Assembly: GCA_964007475.1 (NCBI GenBank)
Contig: OZ023273.1
Coordinates: 23,857,557 to 23,921,556, forward strand
Source: Hybos culiciformis
Taxonomy: Eukaryota > Arthropoda > Insecta > Diptera > Hybotidae
Length of the DNA stretch: 64,000 nucleotides
Reading direction: 5' to 3'
The notes under the pieces were generated by a model. The model made no database searches, had not been told where the DNA came from, and worked only from the letters and a program-made list of their open reading frames with translations. Numbering within the stretch: position 1 is the first letter of the stretch; each line of letters opens with the position of its first letter. Of this stretch, positions 11,898 to 25,083 are shown one piece after another. The position numbers were made by a program, and so were the translations under genes.

Positions 11898-12916
11898 AAC
11901 AAACTTTTAAATCTGAATAACTTTTAGATAGGAATTTATTTTAAAATATTAATTTAAAGGCTGGAAAAATTAATATTTTAATTAAAATTTAATTGAAAAT
12001 GTAAATAAAACGTAATACTTATATAATTACAATTTATTAATAAAAAATATAATGTTGAATGAAAAAGAAAGTGTATGATTTCAATGTATACCGATTTTTT
12101 TTTTATTTTGTTTTGTTAAATCCATGTATAATTATATCATAGACAAGTATTTATCAATAAAAATATTTAAATTAAAAAAAGTTTACCTATACTTTATTTT
12201 AAAAAAATATATAGACCTATATAATATGTTATATATATAATATAATTTGATATTTAATTCAAAAAAAAGTGTAAATAGTTAGGGTAACATGTTCAATAAT
12301 TTTTATCAATTTTAATTGGAAATATTTTTTTCTTTTAAAAGTAAACTTTTTTTGGACATAGTAGGTACACTACACCCATGGTAAAAATCAGTGAAAATAG
12401 TAAGTGTAATTTTTTTTTATTAAAACATAATATCAATTATTATTCGAATTCTTTGTATTTTCTTAGGGTAATTTTTTTTTGGATAATTAAATATCATGTA
12501 CAAAATTTGGAAATTCTACAAACTGCCCTATTTCAATATTTTCAATGTTCTATACGAAACTAAATATTATTTAATATTTAGAGTAGATACTACACGCTTA
12601 TTCCATTCTCGATATGAAACTAAGAAAACTCTTATTTATATGACATATGGATAATTAAATATCATATAATATATTATATATAAAACACAGTATATTTAAG
12701 ATTGATTAATTTTATTTCATTATGTAAATATGAAAACATTATTAGCATAGTTCTGTACGTATATTAGTTATATTTATCTATATACATTATTTTTACAAAT
12801 CTTATAAAGTTAGTCTTTACCAAAATTACTCTTACTTCTATCTATCATCTTATATATAAAGAGTTATAAAGTTATGTATTTAAATCACATTTTTTAGTTT
12901 AAATATATATATTTAG
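11898..12916. other. Intergenic spacer between convergent genes
   Basis: This 1-kb A/T-rich spacer separates the 3' ends of CCHa1 and Npc2. Several AATAAA motifs occur on both strands. No gene is seen. Confidence 0.6.
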
Positions 12917-12935
12917 TTTATTAACACAAGCCACT

Positions 12936-13153
12936 TCATTTGATTTTTGCTGGAACTCTAAAGCAAATGGCATCTTCACCACCAATTTTTTCAGCTAAAC
13001 CCCAATGTACAACAACATCAACCGGTGGATATATTGGTAACACTTTAAATCCATTTTTATAAGTATATGTTGTATCAGCTTTCAGGGGGCAGCCAACTTT
13101 ATTGTTTCCCTCTTCATCATATATAAAGGGACAGGCATCAGTATCGTAAACTC
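12936..13153 (-). CDS. Npc2: Npc2 exon 3 and stop
   Basis: The exon encodes the C-terminal 71 residues with cysteines 98, 112 and 154, and ends with TGA at 12936-12938. A minus-strand AATAAA lies at 12917-12922, very close to the stop; further candidates follow downstream. Confidence 0.93.
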
Positions 13154-14637
13154 CTAAGAATCATAAAAAAATAATTATTATTATTTCGCCTACATATAGG
13201 TACATACTATTACTTATCCTTCTGAGTAACTAAATATTTTATTATCATAATTTTTCCTTTACAAAAATTTTAAAATAAATTTTACCTGGAAATGGCAATG
13301 GAACACCCAATATTATTCCTTGAATATCCTGTCTTAATGTTTCGAAATCTCGATTTGGAGTAAATTTCATTTCAATGTTAGTACTTGATTTCCGCTTCAA
13401 TATACATGGAGGTTTTACGCATTTTGTTATTTTTATATTCTCGGTTGTTGGTTTATCTACTTTGCCTAGAAAACAAAATTATTTTATGTATAGTTTTTCC
13501 GGTCTAGAATATTAAATGCAATAACTATTTTTTAGTGTACTGACTACATAACAACAATTTTCATATTTTGAATTCGAATAGTAGTAATAGAAAAACAAAT
13601 GGAGTAGAGACTATTGTTTTTCATTTGTTGCCTTTTCGTCTTTTTTCAATTTCGAATGATAAATAAAGTCTTCCATATTTTTCACAATGTGCATTTTGTG
13701 GAAATTTTTTATCGATTGACCCTAAAATCTCAAATTTACATTCAGAATTTTATTTATCACTTAAGCGTAATTTTTCACACCAATTATAAGAAATAACCTT
13801 CAACTCAAACTAAACAAATTATGCTTCAAAAATACTATTTTTTTTTCTATTTGAAATTCAAATTATGCATATATTATTATGCTAATTCAAAAAAATTGAA
13901 CAAAATGTTAATTTAAAAACAAAAAAAGTTGAATTCTTACTTTGTCATACTTATTTATTATGGTTTTTTGTTTTTTTCATCAGTTCTCTTATTCAAACTC
14001 ATCATCTGCAGCCAAGTAGGTACACAAAATTTTCTATATCCGTCGAGAATTCTACTCAATTTGTTTTTGGGCAAGGAACAAAATTATGAACAATTAGCAG
14101 AAAAAATGTTTAGAATTTGTTTGACTAGCAATGTTTTATGAATTTCTTCTATTTTTTTGTATTCAAGAACTCCACTCTCGATAAATCTTAGCGATATTAT
14201 TTCAATGAATAAGAATAAATGGAAAAATTAACATACTAAAGTTCATAATTAATTCATTCTATTCTATTAATCATCAGTGATCAATACACCTCGATCGAAA
14301 TTTCGATATTTTGAACAAACAACGATATGTATTCACACAATAGTATCAAATCTCTTCATGTTCGGGTTTTAAAACTTTAGATTGGTATTGATTAACAATA
14401 TTTTTTAATACGAAATAATTATATTAAATGTAAAACGGGGTTACTTGTAAACATATTTAATACTATACATTAATGTTAATAATATGTTATTTATTTACAC
14501 AATAATATAAAATAATTATATGTATATAAATACAGAAACTTATTACCTTCACATTTTTGTACTTGTAGTGCTTGTGCATAAACCGCTAATAAAATAACAA
14601 CAATTAGCGAATATTTATTAAAATGCATCTCGATCAT
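12936..14637 (-). CDS. Npc2: NPC2 / ML-domain secreted lipid-binding protein (3 exons, complete)
   Basis: The gene encodes a small secreted sterol/lipid-binding protein of the Niemann-Pick C2 (MD-2-related lipid-recognition) family. Exons 14637-14547, 13465-13286 and 13153-12936 join at GT-AG introns, both after the first base of a Gly codon, to give 162 aa, the usual family length. A signal peptide covers about residues 5-24 (YSLIVVILLAVYAQA). Six cysteines (29, 46, 51, 98, 112, 154) sit in the NPC2 pattern, predicting pairs 29-154, 46-51 and 98-112. Family signatures are KPPC near 50, GCPL near 112, the YPPVDVVVHWGL strand near 132-143 and the C-terminal VPAKIK. Insects carry many NPC2 paralogues used in sterol handling, ecdysteroid supply, immunity or chemosensation; which role applies here cannot be read from sequence. 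Met4 is an alternative start (159 aa). An in-frame ATG farther 5' (14682) lies in a probable 5'UTR intron whose acceptor is at 14660-14661. Confidence 0.95.
13286..13465 (-). CDS. Npc2: Npc2 exon 2
   Basis: This 180-nt exon encodes residues 31-91, including the C-x4-C pair of the KCVKPPC loop. It starts after the acceptor ttctag and ends in CCAG followed by gtaaaa. Both flanking introns are phase 1. Confidence 0.93.
14547..14637 (-). CDS. Npc2: Npc2 exon 1 (signal peptide)
   Basis: The exon encodes 30 residues and the first base of a Gly codon, ending before gtaat. A tttcttctag acceptor just upstream implies that the transcribed exon begins at 14659, with 22 nt of 5'UTR before the ATG and a further non-coding exon beyond it. 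Confidence 0.9.
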
Positions 14638-14965
14638 TCCTAATTGATAATTTGAGTATCTAGAAGAAATAATTAAAAACAAATTATTATTAATATTTAA
14701 TTGATAACTTGGTCTGTTAAGAAGTTTTACGTCAAAAAAAGTTCGCTATAAATTTGTAAAATAATTTAACTTCATAATAATATTTTATTTGCATTAAATA
14801 ACACGAACTATTATCGTTATTCTTATAAATTGGAAACCTTATTTTATTGCTTCGATTTTTTTCGCCTAAAATCTTCCATTTCAGATCTGTTCGCGTTACT
14901 ATATAACTTTGAAAAGAAAACTGAAAGTATTTGTAAGTATTCAAAATATTTAAACATTAAATAAT

Positions 14966-15000
14966 GGCTGATCGGCTGATCGGCTGATGGCTGATCGGTG
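14966..15000. repeat. Short GGCTGATC tandem repeat
   Basis: The unit GGCTGATC or GGCTGAT recurs four times, upstream of the NPC2 gene. It is a GC-rich microsatellite-like tract in AT-rich surroundings. Confidence 0.7.
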
Positions 15001-15508
15001 TATTTCATATAGCCTCTCTTTATATGTCATTTCGAGGCCTTGATTTTCAAAAATGAAATGTATCTTACAATTGCAATAAAATTTCTATTTTAATTAAATA
15101 TAATTAACACACTGCAAAAGACAAGTTTATCTTTTTGCTCAAAGTTCATGATAAAAATATTGTAAAGAAAATTTACAATACGATGAAAGTAAAAATTATT
15201 CAGTTTTATTGCCGAAATAAGAATCAATAGAAAGCATTATGGTATACAAATAAGATCGTAAAGTTTTCTTTAACTATGATATAGAAGCTATATAATATAT
15301 ATAATGTAAAATTCTGCCGTATTTAATCTTTTTAAAATAAATTCAGAAAATTACACTCTAATAGAGATATTTTCAAAACAAAAATATATTTTTTATAATT
15401 AAAAAAAAACAATTTCTTACAATTCATCTGATTAATTATTTATAATTTTATAACTTAAAAATTATTATCAAAGAATTTTATTTTTAATATCGTTTTCTCA
15501 ACAAGATT

Positions 15509-15548
15509 TTCTTTTATTCATTAAGCGTTCTTTTATTCATTAAGCGTA
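15509..15548. repeat. Tandem duplication, 19-bp unit
   Basis: The unit TTCTTTTATTCATTAAGCG occurs twice head to tail with no visible mismatch. Confidence 0.7.
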
Positions 15549-16315
15549 ATTAAGTTCTAGAAATTTTAAGTTTCTAAAATCTAAAATATTGAAGTTTGAA
15601 TGCATATATTCTCGTTGGTTGTTTACTTTTTTGTAAAAAAATTCGTCTCAAATCCATTTGAAACCGCTTTGAAGAACTAGCAAAATTGCTCTTAAAAAAA
15701 TGATATAAAGAGATTATTGTTGACTTCAAAATAAAGTTTTATGTTAATTATTTTGTCACTTAAATTTAATTAATAAAATATTTAATAAATTTAAAAAAAT
15801 TTATTATAAATACATTTCAATAAGTTATTTTTGTTCTCACTACTTATTTACAATTACATTGAGTTTTTCAAACACTTCAAATTTCTAAATATACAGAAAA
15901 CAATAGAGATGCCGAGTTTTTGATTAACTATTGAACGGATCTGTTATTTTTACCTTCAAAAAAATTTTTTTTTATAAGTTTAGCAAGTAGCTAAATATTT
16001 TTTAAAACGAAAAATATTAAAATATAAAATATTAATGCGCAAGCTTTCTTAGCTTCTTCAGATTAAAAACCGAACTAACTAAATTTTATGCTTTCATTGT
16101 TTATTTTATAATCCAACTGGTATTATTTTTTTGAAGAGTTATTTATTTTTCTTTATGTATACATAATATTTATCAATATTAAATAAAGGTTTAACAGAGA
16201 GAGTGTTTTTTTTTTAATTTTATAATATTTTAATCAAATTAGTTCTAAGAAGAAAAACATTTTTTTTTATATTGAAGTTTACATTGAATAAAGAATGTGC
16301 ACCACTTAAAATATT

Positions 16316-16561
16316 TTATTTCAAATTAAGTATATGTATAACGGACGATGAGGATAATTCTCTGTAAAGAAATGCTGGTATAAAAACCATTAAGGCTGTC
16401 TTGAGATCAAACATAAATTTTACGAACCGAATGTTGTTTGTCATATAATACAAAGAGGTTTGAAATTTGGATAAAAATTTCTTAATGCTGTTCGTGTCAG
16501 TCAATTCTGTAAAATTTATCTCCTGTAAACGATATTTCGTCACTTCATGGACTTCAATGTG
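16316..16561 (-). other. Unidentified open frame, possible coding fragment
   Basis: A minus-strand frame is open for about 81 codons between stops and lacks a convincing ATG near its start. It reads LHIEVHEVTKYRLQEINF and ends with a hydrophobic stretch TALMVFIPAFLYREL. Base composition is less AT-biased than the flanks, unlike most chance frames here. No family is recognised. It could be a decayed exon of a membrane protein or chance. Confidence 0.22.
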
Positions 16562-18917
16562 TAGTCATTTAATAATATACTACTTAACATAGTACTTAAT
16601 ATACTACTTAACCAAAAAATTCACCGCCTAGCCTAGAATATCAAACTATTTTTATAGTTGAAATGTTATGGAATAATTTTTGTGATTAATTAATATCGGC
16701 TAAAATATTTTTCACCGTAACTTTTAGTTAGCCAAGAAATAAATAATGAGTTATTCTGAAGTAACTAATTGAGTATTGAAAATGGTTGTGATTATTTTTA
16801 AAAATCTATTAAGAAAGTAAACAACTCCACAGTAATTAATTTAATTTTTTATATTTTTTTTAAATATCGTTTAGCAATAAATTTTATAAAGATTGTGATC
16901 ATCAGGCGCTGGAATAAATTTGACAAAAATGTGAATAAATATTTTAAATTAAGTACGTTAATAGAATTTATTAACTTGTTTATTTTGTTTTTTGAAGTTC
17001 AACATTTTTGCATTTTATTCTTTCAAATCGAATATGTACAAAAAATATTTTTAGAATAAAATAATATTCTTTTTTACAAAAAAAAATTTATAGTTAAGTA
17101 TAGTATTATAGTTATAGTATAGTATTCCAAAAAAAATTTGTGGTTTTTCACGCTACTTTTTGTAAAAAAATGTGAAAAAAATGTGAATGTATATTGTTAA
17201 ACGGGGACTAAAAAGGATTTTAAGCGCAAAAGTATTTTGAGTCGAAATGTGAAAAAGGGTACTTCATTTGTGTGCAATTTTTTATATGTAGTTTTTTTTT
17301 AAATGATACAGTTTAAGTTCAATAATCATTTTAATCACTTTGTTTCCACTTTATATATGTATCTTCACAAAAAAAAAGAAGATTTGCAATTTATTTCTTC
17401 TATTTTTATACTTCAGTTCACTGTTTGTATTAAAAAGATATGAAATAAATAATATACAAAAATAAAAAATTGTTTAAAAAACTTTTAAGGAACTCATCAT
17501 GACATAAAATTAAGAATTACCGGAGTTTTTCAAATAAATTTGAAGTTTTTAAACTTAAATGAAATAAATGAAATTTTAACTTTTACTGACTCCAAATTAG
17601 TTTTCCTCAACATGTCAAAAAAAAGAAAGTATTTTTTTGTTATTTATAAGCACAATAACAAGTTACAAATCTAAATTTTTTATTAAATTACTTAATTAGA
17701 ACGTAAAAGAAATGAAACCGGTCTCATTAATTATATATATGTAATGTATACCTAAGTATCTAACTATATAAAAAGGTATTATAAAAAATTTATTGAATGG
17801 AATCAAATTAAGTATTTTTTTTTTAAATAAGTTATAGTTATCTATTATTAGGTACTCCTACTGATTTGTTTTAACATACTTTACCTCAGCATTTTTCATG
17901 TAGGTTCGAAAAAAAATTTCAATTAATCAGGATTTAATTTTGTATCAATATAATGCAAAGAAATTTCTCATTATCACAATCAAATAAATATCATAATGTC
18001 TAACAAAATCTTGCAAATATTTAATGACAATAATAAATTATTAATTCAATTTCGTGGAATCTTGGTCCTCAGTATTTAACATTACAATTGCTAGGTATAT
18101 AATATAAACTATACAGCACTCTATGTATGCTATAAAATGTTTGTTTCAATATAAATTTGTTTTTGATTTAATAAAGATTTATACAATTACTCGAGCTCCG
18201 TAAAAACTCGCGTAAAATATTTAATTTATTTTTTATTTACCATGCCATACACACTTAAATCTTGATACATAAATTAATTTGTGATTTATATTGAAAAAAA
18301 TTATAAAAAAATAATATATGTATATACATAAGGTAACATAAAAAAAATTAAATGTAAATATTTGTTTTTCTAGAAAACTATTATGTATATATAATATAAA
18401 TATTTACAACTTTCATATGAAAACTAAAATATTTACAAATTAATTTGTATTTTTCTTTTATAAAAATCGAAAGTATTTATTTTTTTATTGAGAATTAAAT
18501 AGCGTGAAAGCCAAGCGCGAAAAGTGTTTAAAAACATACACTTATTTAGTAAAATTATATACCATTTGAAACGAATTTTTAGAACTAAATGCAAATTGTT
18601 ATATTTGTAATACACGAATAAATGTTATTGGTATAATGGTATTGAAAAAACCTAAAAAAATATGTTTAGCGCCTGATTGTAACCTAGGTATCTAAAATTC
18701 AAAGAATTTTAGATCGAAATGTTGAAAATGGGTCCATACTTCATTTATGAGGTTCTGTTCTATATTTTTCTTATATAAATTTCCTCTCGTTGTTTGGAAA
18801 TATTAATTATTACAATGAGTTTAAAAATTAAAAAACGCTGGATAAGGAAGCAGTGATCAATCGCTTGCTTTCAGTAGAAATGTTAAAGGCCTCCAGTATG
18901 ACCAACAATCTCTTTTT

Positions 18918-19026
18918 TTACAGAACATGTCTCTTTTTTAAAGCAGATCTTTTGTTCACTTTTTTAGAAATATCTTTGGTGACTTTTTTAAGCTTTTCGC
19001 CATCCATCCAACAATTATTTGGCACC
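18918..19026 (-). other. Possible decayed coding fragment
   Basis: After an acceptor-like tttttag, the minus strand reads VPNNCWMDGEKLKKVTKDIS then KKVNKRSALKKRHVL and a stop. Past the stop the same frame continues LLVILEAFNISTESKRLI to about 18840. The Lys-rich, non-repetitive sequence looks protein-like, and the in-frame stop suggests a pseudogene. No family is recognised. Confidence 0.25.
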
Positions 19027-20542
19027 CTAAAAATCATTAACTCATTATGTTTAACTTATTTAACATACATATTTAAGTTTTTAATGCAAATGGAATTTCA
19101 CTGGTACCTCTAAATGAACTCTTCATTTTTCAAGGTGTTTAACAATCAACAAAAAATGTATATCTTTTTAGTGACATCACTGATCTGTTTTCGAAACATT
19201 AAAATAAGCTGGGTTGCCCAAAAGTTCTATATTTATTTTATCAGACCTCGGATTCGATTCACGTTTCACCAAAATAATAAAAATTGTTTCTTTTTAGTTT
19301 CGTTCCGATCAGTTGCTTGATACAATGTATACAGATATCTTTTATATCAATTTAATGTTAATGACACTTCTTATATATTTTTTTTTTTTCGTTTTATAAA
19401 TTGGAAATGATAATAGACCTTTTTTTAATTTCAGTGAACTTTATATTCCAGGTCTGTGGAATAAAAAAATCAGGTTAAACTAGGTTCTTTATTTTAATTT
19501 TTCTATGTATTTTTTTTTCTTAATTTTTAATAAAAATTAAATTCAAGTCCTTGAAAATAATAAAGGTAAACTTCTTTTTTAATTAATTACATATTATATC
19601 AGAAGAGTAATTGAACTCTAGTTTGTGTAAAAGGGTAAAAGGTTAAAATATTTATTATAATGATATTTTTAATTATAAGATGCATAAAAATTCAGCAATA
19701 ATATAAATAAAAATTTTATTAATAAAGGTATTTAGAATCATTATATATTTGGTACTATACAGATTTGTTTTATTGTTTAGGTGAGTAAATTATTTTTTAA
19801 TATGAAATCAAGAAACCATACTTGCAGTCGTGTAACATTATTTATTTTCGAAAAATTTTTCATCTCCTTATTTTTAATACAAACTCCATTACTGTATTAT
19901 AGTACTCGAACGAAACGAACAACGATAGGTTACAGTTCATAATTTTTGAATCAAACGTTAACGAATCTCAAGTAAAGATAGCAGGAACCTTTAACCAGTT
20001 CTGATTAACCCATTTCTGAAACAGAATTTTGCAACCCAATTCGATATAAATAATTTATTTCAAATTAAAAATCAAAGAATCTAAAAAGATTTATTAGTGA
20101 ATCTTTAAATAAATACTTTTAAAAACTTTCTTAACAACCCAATATAGATACATAATGTATTATGATATCTATAATTTTTTTAATTATTATTCTAGATACG
20201 TTCCATTGGTTTATTAAAAAAATATTAATTTAATTTTCGATATTTTTCATTGTTAAAAATCTTATGTTAAAAAAAACGGAAGAGGAAACAAAACAAAGAA
20301 AAAAATAAGCATAAATCTCTAGAATTTGAAGTAAAATGCAATATTATTTATGCTTTGTGGTATTTAGTTTAATTATAGTAAAAAAAAATAGAGTTGTTCA
20401 AAATTTTACCTTGCCATTTAAAGTTTATAACTAATGAAAACGAATAATGTTTTTTTTTAATCCAGATTTTATAATTCAATGAAAAAATTTTGGATAAAAT
20501 CTAATCTAATATTCATTCTAAAAAGGAAAATTTTGTTTCTAT

Positions 20543-21089
20543 TAGGGTTTGCAGCCCCGGGATCCCGGGATCCAGAAATCCCGGGATCCCGGTGTTTCTT
20601 TAAATCCCGGAATCCCGTGACTAAAATAACTAAACCCGGGATTTAATTTTTGTCTGAATTATATTTTGAAATTCTTTTCTCGTCAAAATTCTCTAAGAAT
20701 TTAATCGCAGATTTTTTTTTCTGAAATACATACGTAGAATTTTTTTAGTGCAATTATTTTTTTCTCAACAAAATGTTCCAAGAATTTAATTCTCAGAATA
20801 TTTACATTTTTTTTATGGAATACGTAGAATTTTTTTTGTTCAATTAACTAGTACTAGACGCATTTTAGTTTTACGCATTTAATATTCAGTTTACAATTAA
20901 AATTTACGAGTGAACAAGTGCTTTGGTGAGCATAATAGAATAATAAGTAATTTCAACTATGATAATGTGTAAGTATTTTTCATAAATAGTCCAATTCTAA
21001 TCCCGGTACCAATCCCGGGATCCCGGGATTTAAATAATGTGATCCCGAAATCCCGGGATTGGAAATATAATACGGGATTGCAAACCCTA
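20543..21089. mobile_element. hAT MITE with CCCGGGAT subterminal repeats
   Basis: The ends TAGGGTTTGCA / TGCAAACCCTA are perfect 11-bp inverted repeats, flanked by perfect 8-bp repeats GTTTCTAT (20535-20542, 21090-21097). Within about 90 bp of each end are clustered copies of ATCCCGGGAT or close variants, strikingly GC-rich for this genome. The 547-bp interior is AT-rich and non-coding. The shared TAGGGTT tip suggests kinship with the 2274-2787 element. Confidence 0.9.
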
Positions 21090-21097
21090 GTTTCTAT

Positions 21098-24000
21098 GAT
21101 AGATGGATGGATTTAAAAAAGAATCTGTTTTCGCTCAAAAATGAAAAAACAACTTGTACTCTTTCCTCTGTCCGTCCGTCGATCTTTACGCTACTAAAAT
21201 GACTATAAAACTAGACATTTATACTACTGCTGAGTAGATTCGACCCCTTGAATACTAAAATATGTGCAACATTGATATTTTTTATCGAATCTGAAGATTC
21301 TACGACTCTCCGAAAAAAAGGTCAAAATGTGATACAATGATCTTGAATTTTTAATTTTGTGCATTTTCTTCCCTAGTTTTATTTCGAAATTATTTTCATA
21401 CGAAAGTTTTATATTATAAATTTCCGATTCGAACTGGGGGACGAAAATAAATTTTGATGAAATTAGTATATGAGAATTTTTTCGATTGAAGGAACTTAAA
21501 CCAATAATTCAAACTAAGAACAAATGTGAAGAAAACCATATACTTCATTCACGAAGTAACTACTGATCTGTGTATTTTTTATTGATTTTAAAAAAAATAA
21601 TTTTTTTTTTAAATATCTTAAAATTGTATACAAATTTCTAAAAATAATTTTGTGAATGAATTAATGTGCAAAAATCAAGTTTCCTGTAAAAACATATTTA
21701 CATAAACAATTTTAAAAAAATTCAAACACGTGTATATAGATAGTAAAAAAAAAGTATTAGATAATATAATAAACAAAAATAACAAGATTACCAGATAGGT
21801 ACCATGAAAAAAAATAACCAGATTCCAGACAACATAAAAGCATAAAATAAAAAATTTTAAAACGAATTCACAGAGACCAGGTTTTGACGAATAAATTGCA
21901 AAGGGGTCGACTAGTAGTACTTTAATTTTATACATATTTCATAATTACTTTTTTAATTTATTAAAAATAAAATGAATTTATTAATACTTAATGTTGATAC
22001 AAGGATAGGTAGTAGTACATAAATATAAAAAGTGAAACGCACATAATGTTCGTAGATATTTCGGAATAGTTACAGAGGACATTTTATTAACTAAACCTTA
22101 TTCCGAATTTGAGACTTTCGCAAACAAACGGGTTGGAAAAAGTAAGCTCTTCTTTGAAAAAATTCACATTTTTTTTTTTCGACTGAAGTCTAGATCAAAG
22201 CTCAGATTAAAAAAAAATTAAAAAAATTTCTTTAAATTATCAAAGAATGATTTCGAAATGAATTTCCTAAAAGATTAATCTATCTTTTTTGATTTGCTAA
22301 TTGTGTTTTCCGGTTCAATAAAATTTATTAGATACTGAAAATAGAATTAAAAATCTTATGGACGTCTTTTATATTGAACTTATTGGTGCGATTAGTTGAT
22401 TTCCGAAAATTTTTAATTTAACATTTTTTTTTTTACAAATAATTTATCAAAACAAGTAGTATTTTTTCTTTGCAATAATTTTGCTCAATTACATATAAAT
22501 ATCTAAATAACATTCATAAATATGCTTGTATTATTTTTCTTTATAAAATAATTATCTATATATATCAAATCAACGAAATGAAGTAATGGATTATTAAATT
22601 TAGTATGTGAATTTAATTTATCTATGAGTGTATTTAAATTAAATTGATTTAAGTTTGATAAAAAAAAACTCACCAACTAAAATTATATGTTAAATAATTT
22701 TTAAAAATATTATATTACTATTATATACGACTTAATCAGTTCGACGATAAAATTGTATCTGACATGAAGTTTATAATAAATTTCTTTTTTGCATTAAATA
22801 CAAAAAGTACGATTAAAAAAAGAAACCGGTTTCTTAACTAAATTTTAAATAATATTAAAAATGTCAATAAACATCTTAAAAAGAGATTAACTGACCTTAA
22901 CAAAAATACGTCACACGATCAAAAGTTATTAGATTACGATTATATGAATAATGCAAATTTTACGAGAAAAACCGATTAGAGATAATGTAGCTACTGTATT
23001 TTTAATAACTAATGGAATATATAATGTCCTTCATTTAATAATATAATAATTTTAATTAATTAGTTGAATCGCAATAAATGACAAAATAAAAAGCACTAAA
23101 ATATAGTTCAGAACGATCAATGAATTTGTATTTCTTTGTGAATGAAAGATAGGGGTACTTACTAATAGAGTCAAAGTGAAGGAATGGATAGGATAATAGC
23201 TTTCATTAGTAAAGTTAAAAAAAAATTATATGTAGGCAGGTATTCAATTGCACTTGGTTACATCTTTTAGGAGTGAGAGATTGCAAAATTTTGGATTATT
23301 TCTTAAATTAAAATAATTAATTGAAATTGAACGAAATCAGAATTCTTGAAAAAAAATTGTTATAAACGTTTAAGGTTGTGAATTTGTTTTTCACAATATA
23401 ATTATTATTATATAATTATTATATACTATTAAAAAAATAATTAAAAAAAGGACTTCTTAAATTTTAATCTTATAGTTTCTTTATATGATTTAGTTTATGA
23501 TATACATTTTTACTTACTTTAACATAAATTAATTTAATTTTTAAATTATTATGTTTTAATGTAGCTAACTTTTGGGATCTTTTTTTTCATAGTAAATTCA
23601 TAGACAAAATATGTGCACAGATGAATTAGTTTGTTTATCATCACTGTAAATTTTTCTAAATAGTATTGGCTTGATTTTTAATTTACAATTTTAATAACCT
23701 ATCTTGTAACTATCTTCATAACGTTTTGTAATGATTTTTGAACTTTATACTCAATTTTCCTAAATATTATTGCTTCACATTTGGTAAAGTTAAGTTTTAA
23801 TTTACAATTTAAATAATAAGCTGTAATTATCTGCATAACGTCAGAATAGTAAATTGCAATGTCGTCTTAAAAAAAAAGTATAAATACAACCAACAAATAC
23901 TTGTAAATAAAATATTAGAAAACTATTTGATTGTTTAGCGTATTAAGTAATTAGCTGGTACAGTTTCAAACAAAATTAAAATAAAAAACAAACACTTATT

Positions 24001-24600
24001 GTTAGAGCTCTTCAAATTAATTTTTTTTTATTAGATAGTTAAAAAAAATTCCTATTCTTTAATTACAGAATAATAATTATTATTATCATTAATCATCAAG
24101 AAACTAAAAGTATTTTAATTATAGAAATTAGTATTTTTTACAACAATGAAGTTGAAAGGCATTTCTTTAAATCTTATATAAATCTTCTACTCTTATTCCG
24201 GTACCTCCACAGGCCGATTTTGATTATTTTTTTTTTAAACCAAGGTATCATAATTTTGTTTGGCAACTTTTTAGATTTTTTACTAAGGTGTTTTCCACCT
24301 TAAAATAATCAAATTATTTTTTTAACTTATAGTAGTAATTATATTTAGTTCTGTGGTTGAGTTTACGTTGAGTGGTAAAATTTCATAAAAAAAATAACGA
24401 AAACCCAACTTTCTTGGAAACTTAGCGTAGGTCCATCAAGAGAGGTCCAAATTATGGTTCTATGCGTATCCTTTGAAAATTTAATCCAACAGAGGCGGCA
24501 CCAAACATCTTAAATTGTGTCTTGCGCTATTCTCCAACAGAGGTCTCTTTTTTTGTTCTAATTTTTTAAACTAAAACGGCAATAATTTCATTATTTTATT
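21098..24600. other. AT-rich non-coding DNA
   Basis: CTGTCCGTCCGTCGATC at about 21168 resembles the CCGTCCGTC tracts found in dispersed insect repeats. CCAACAGAGG occurs twice, at about 24487 and 24534. No gene is seen. Confidence 0.45.
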
Positions 24601-24685
24601 CTAAAATAAAGTTCATTGAAAGTGTTAAGTGGCGCCTCTCGTGGATTAGTTACTAAACTACGAAAGTTGACGAAAACTAATATGG

Positions 24686-25083
24686 TGTTCGCATTAGCAG
24701 AATATTTGTGGAATTTTCTGTTTTCCGGAATATTTCAGGAATTTGAACTGGATTTTTCATATAAAAAAATATTCCGGAATATGTATATTCCACTTTCATA
24801 TTCCAGTTTGTCAGGGTTGGAATTCTAGATTTATAGTTACTTTCATTTACTTTATGAAATTTTGTTATAGTTGGCAACAATTTTTTTTTGTCAAATTAAG
24901 TGTCAAAATGAAAAAAAAAAACAAAATAAAATGGATAAAAAGCGAGATAAAAAGACAAAATTTTCAACAACAAAAACTTTTTCTCTTTCTCAATTTTTTT
25001 TTTTTATACATCATCAAATTTTGTAATGCGAACGGCAATTTGTTTTCCGGAATATAAGTGGAATTTAAATTTAAATGCGAACA
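24686..25083. mobile_element. Possible MITE with TGTTCGCATT ends
   Basis: TGTTCGCATT at 24686-24695 is matched by AATGCGAACA at 25074-25083, and a further AATGCGAAC lies at 25025-25033. GTTTTCCGGAATAT occurs near both ends as a direct repeat, and several ATTCC/GGAAT palindromes lie inside. No clear target duplication was found, and the ends may belong to an older, rearranged element. Confidence 0.4.

Larger units (their letters stand above)
15001..20534. other. AT-rich DNA with diverged direct repeats
   Basis: TCGAAATGTGAAAAAGGGT with ACTTCATTTGTG at about 17242-17273 recurs in diverged form at about 18715-18751 (TCGAAATGTTGAAAATGGGT ... ACTTCATTTATG), suggesting an old dispersed repeat. Two protein-like fragments are listed separately. 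Nothing else is supported. Confidence 0.4.

Noticed and set aside
14638..14682. Upstream ATG extending the NPC2 N-terminus by 15 residues
   Set aside because: The extension crosses a strong splice acceptor (tttcttctag) and would put a non-signal sequence before a clear signal peptide; it is most likely 5'UTR intron.
19210..19240. GGGTTGCCCAAAAGTTC as a mariner terminal repeat
   Set aside because: No matching inverted end or transposase remnant was found within 1.5 kb.
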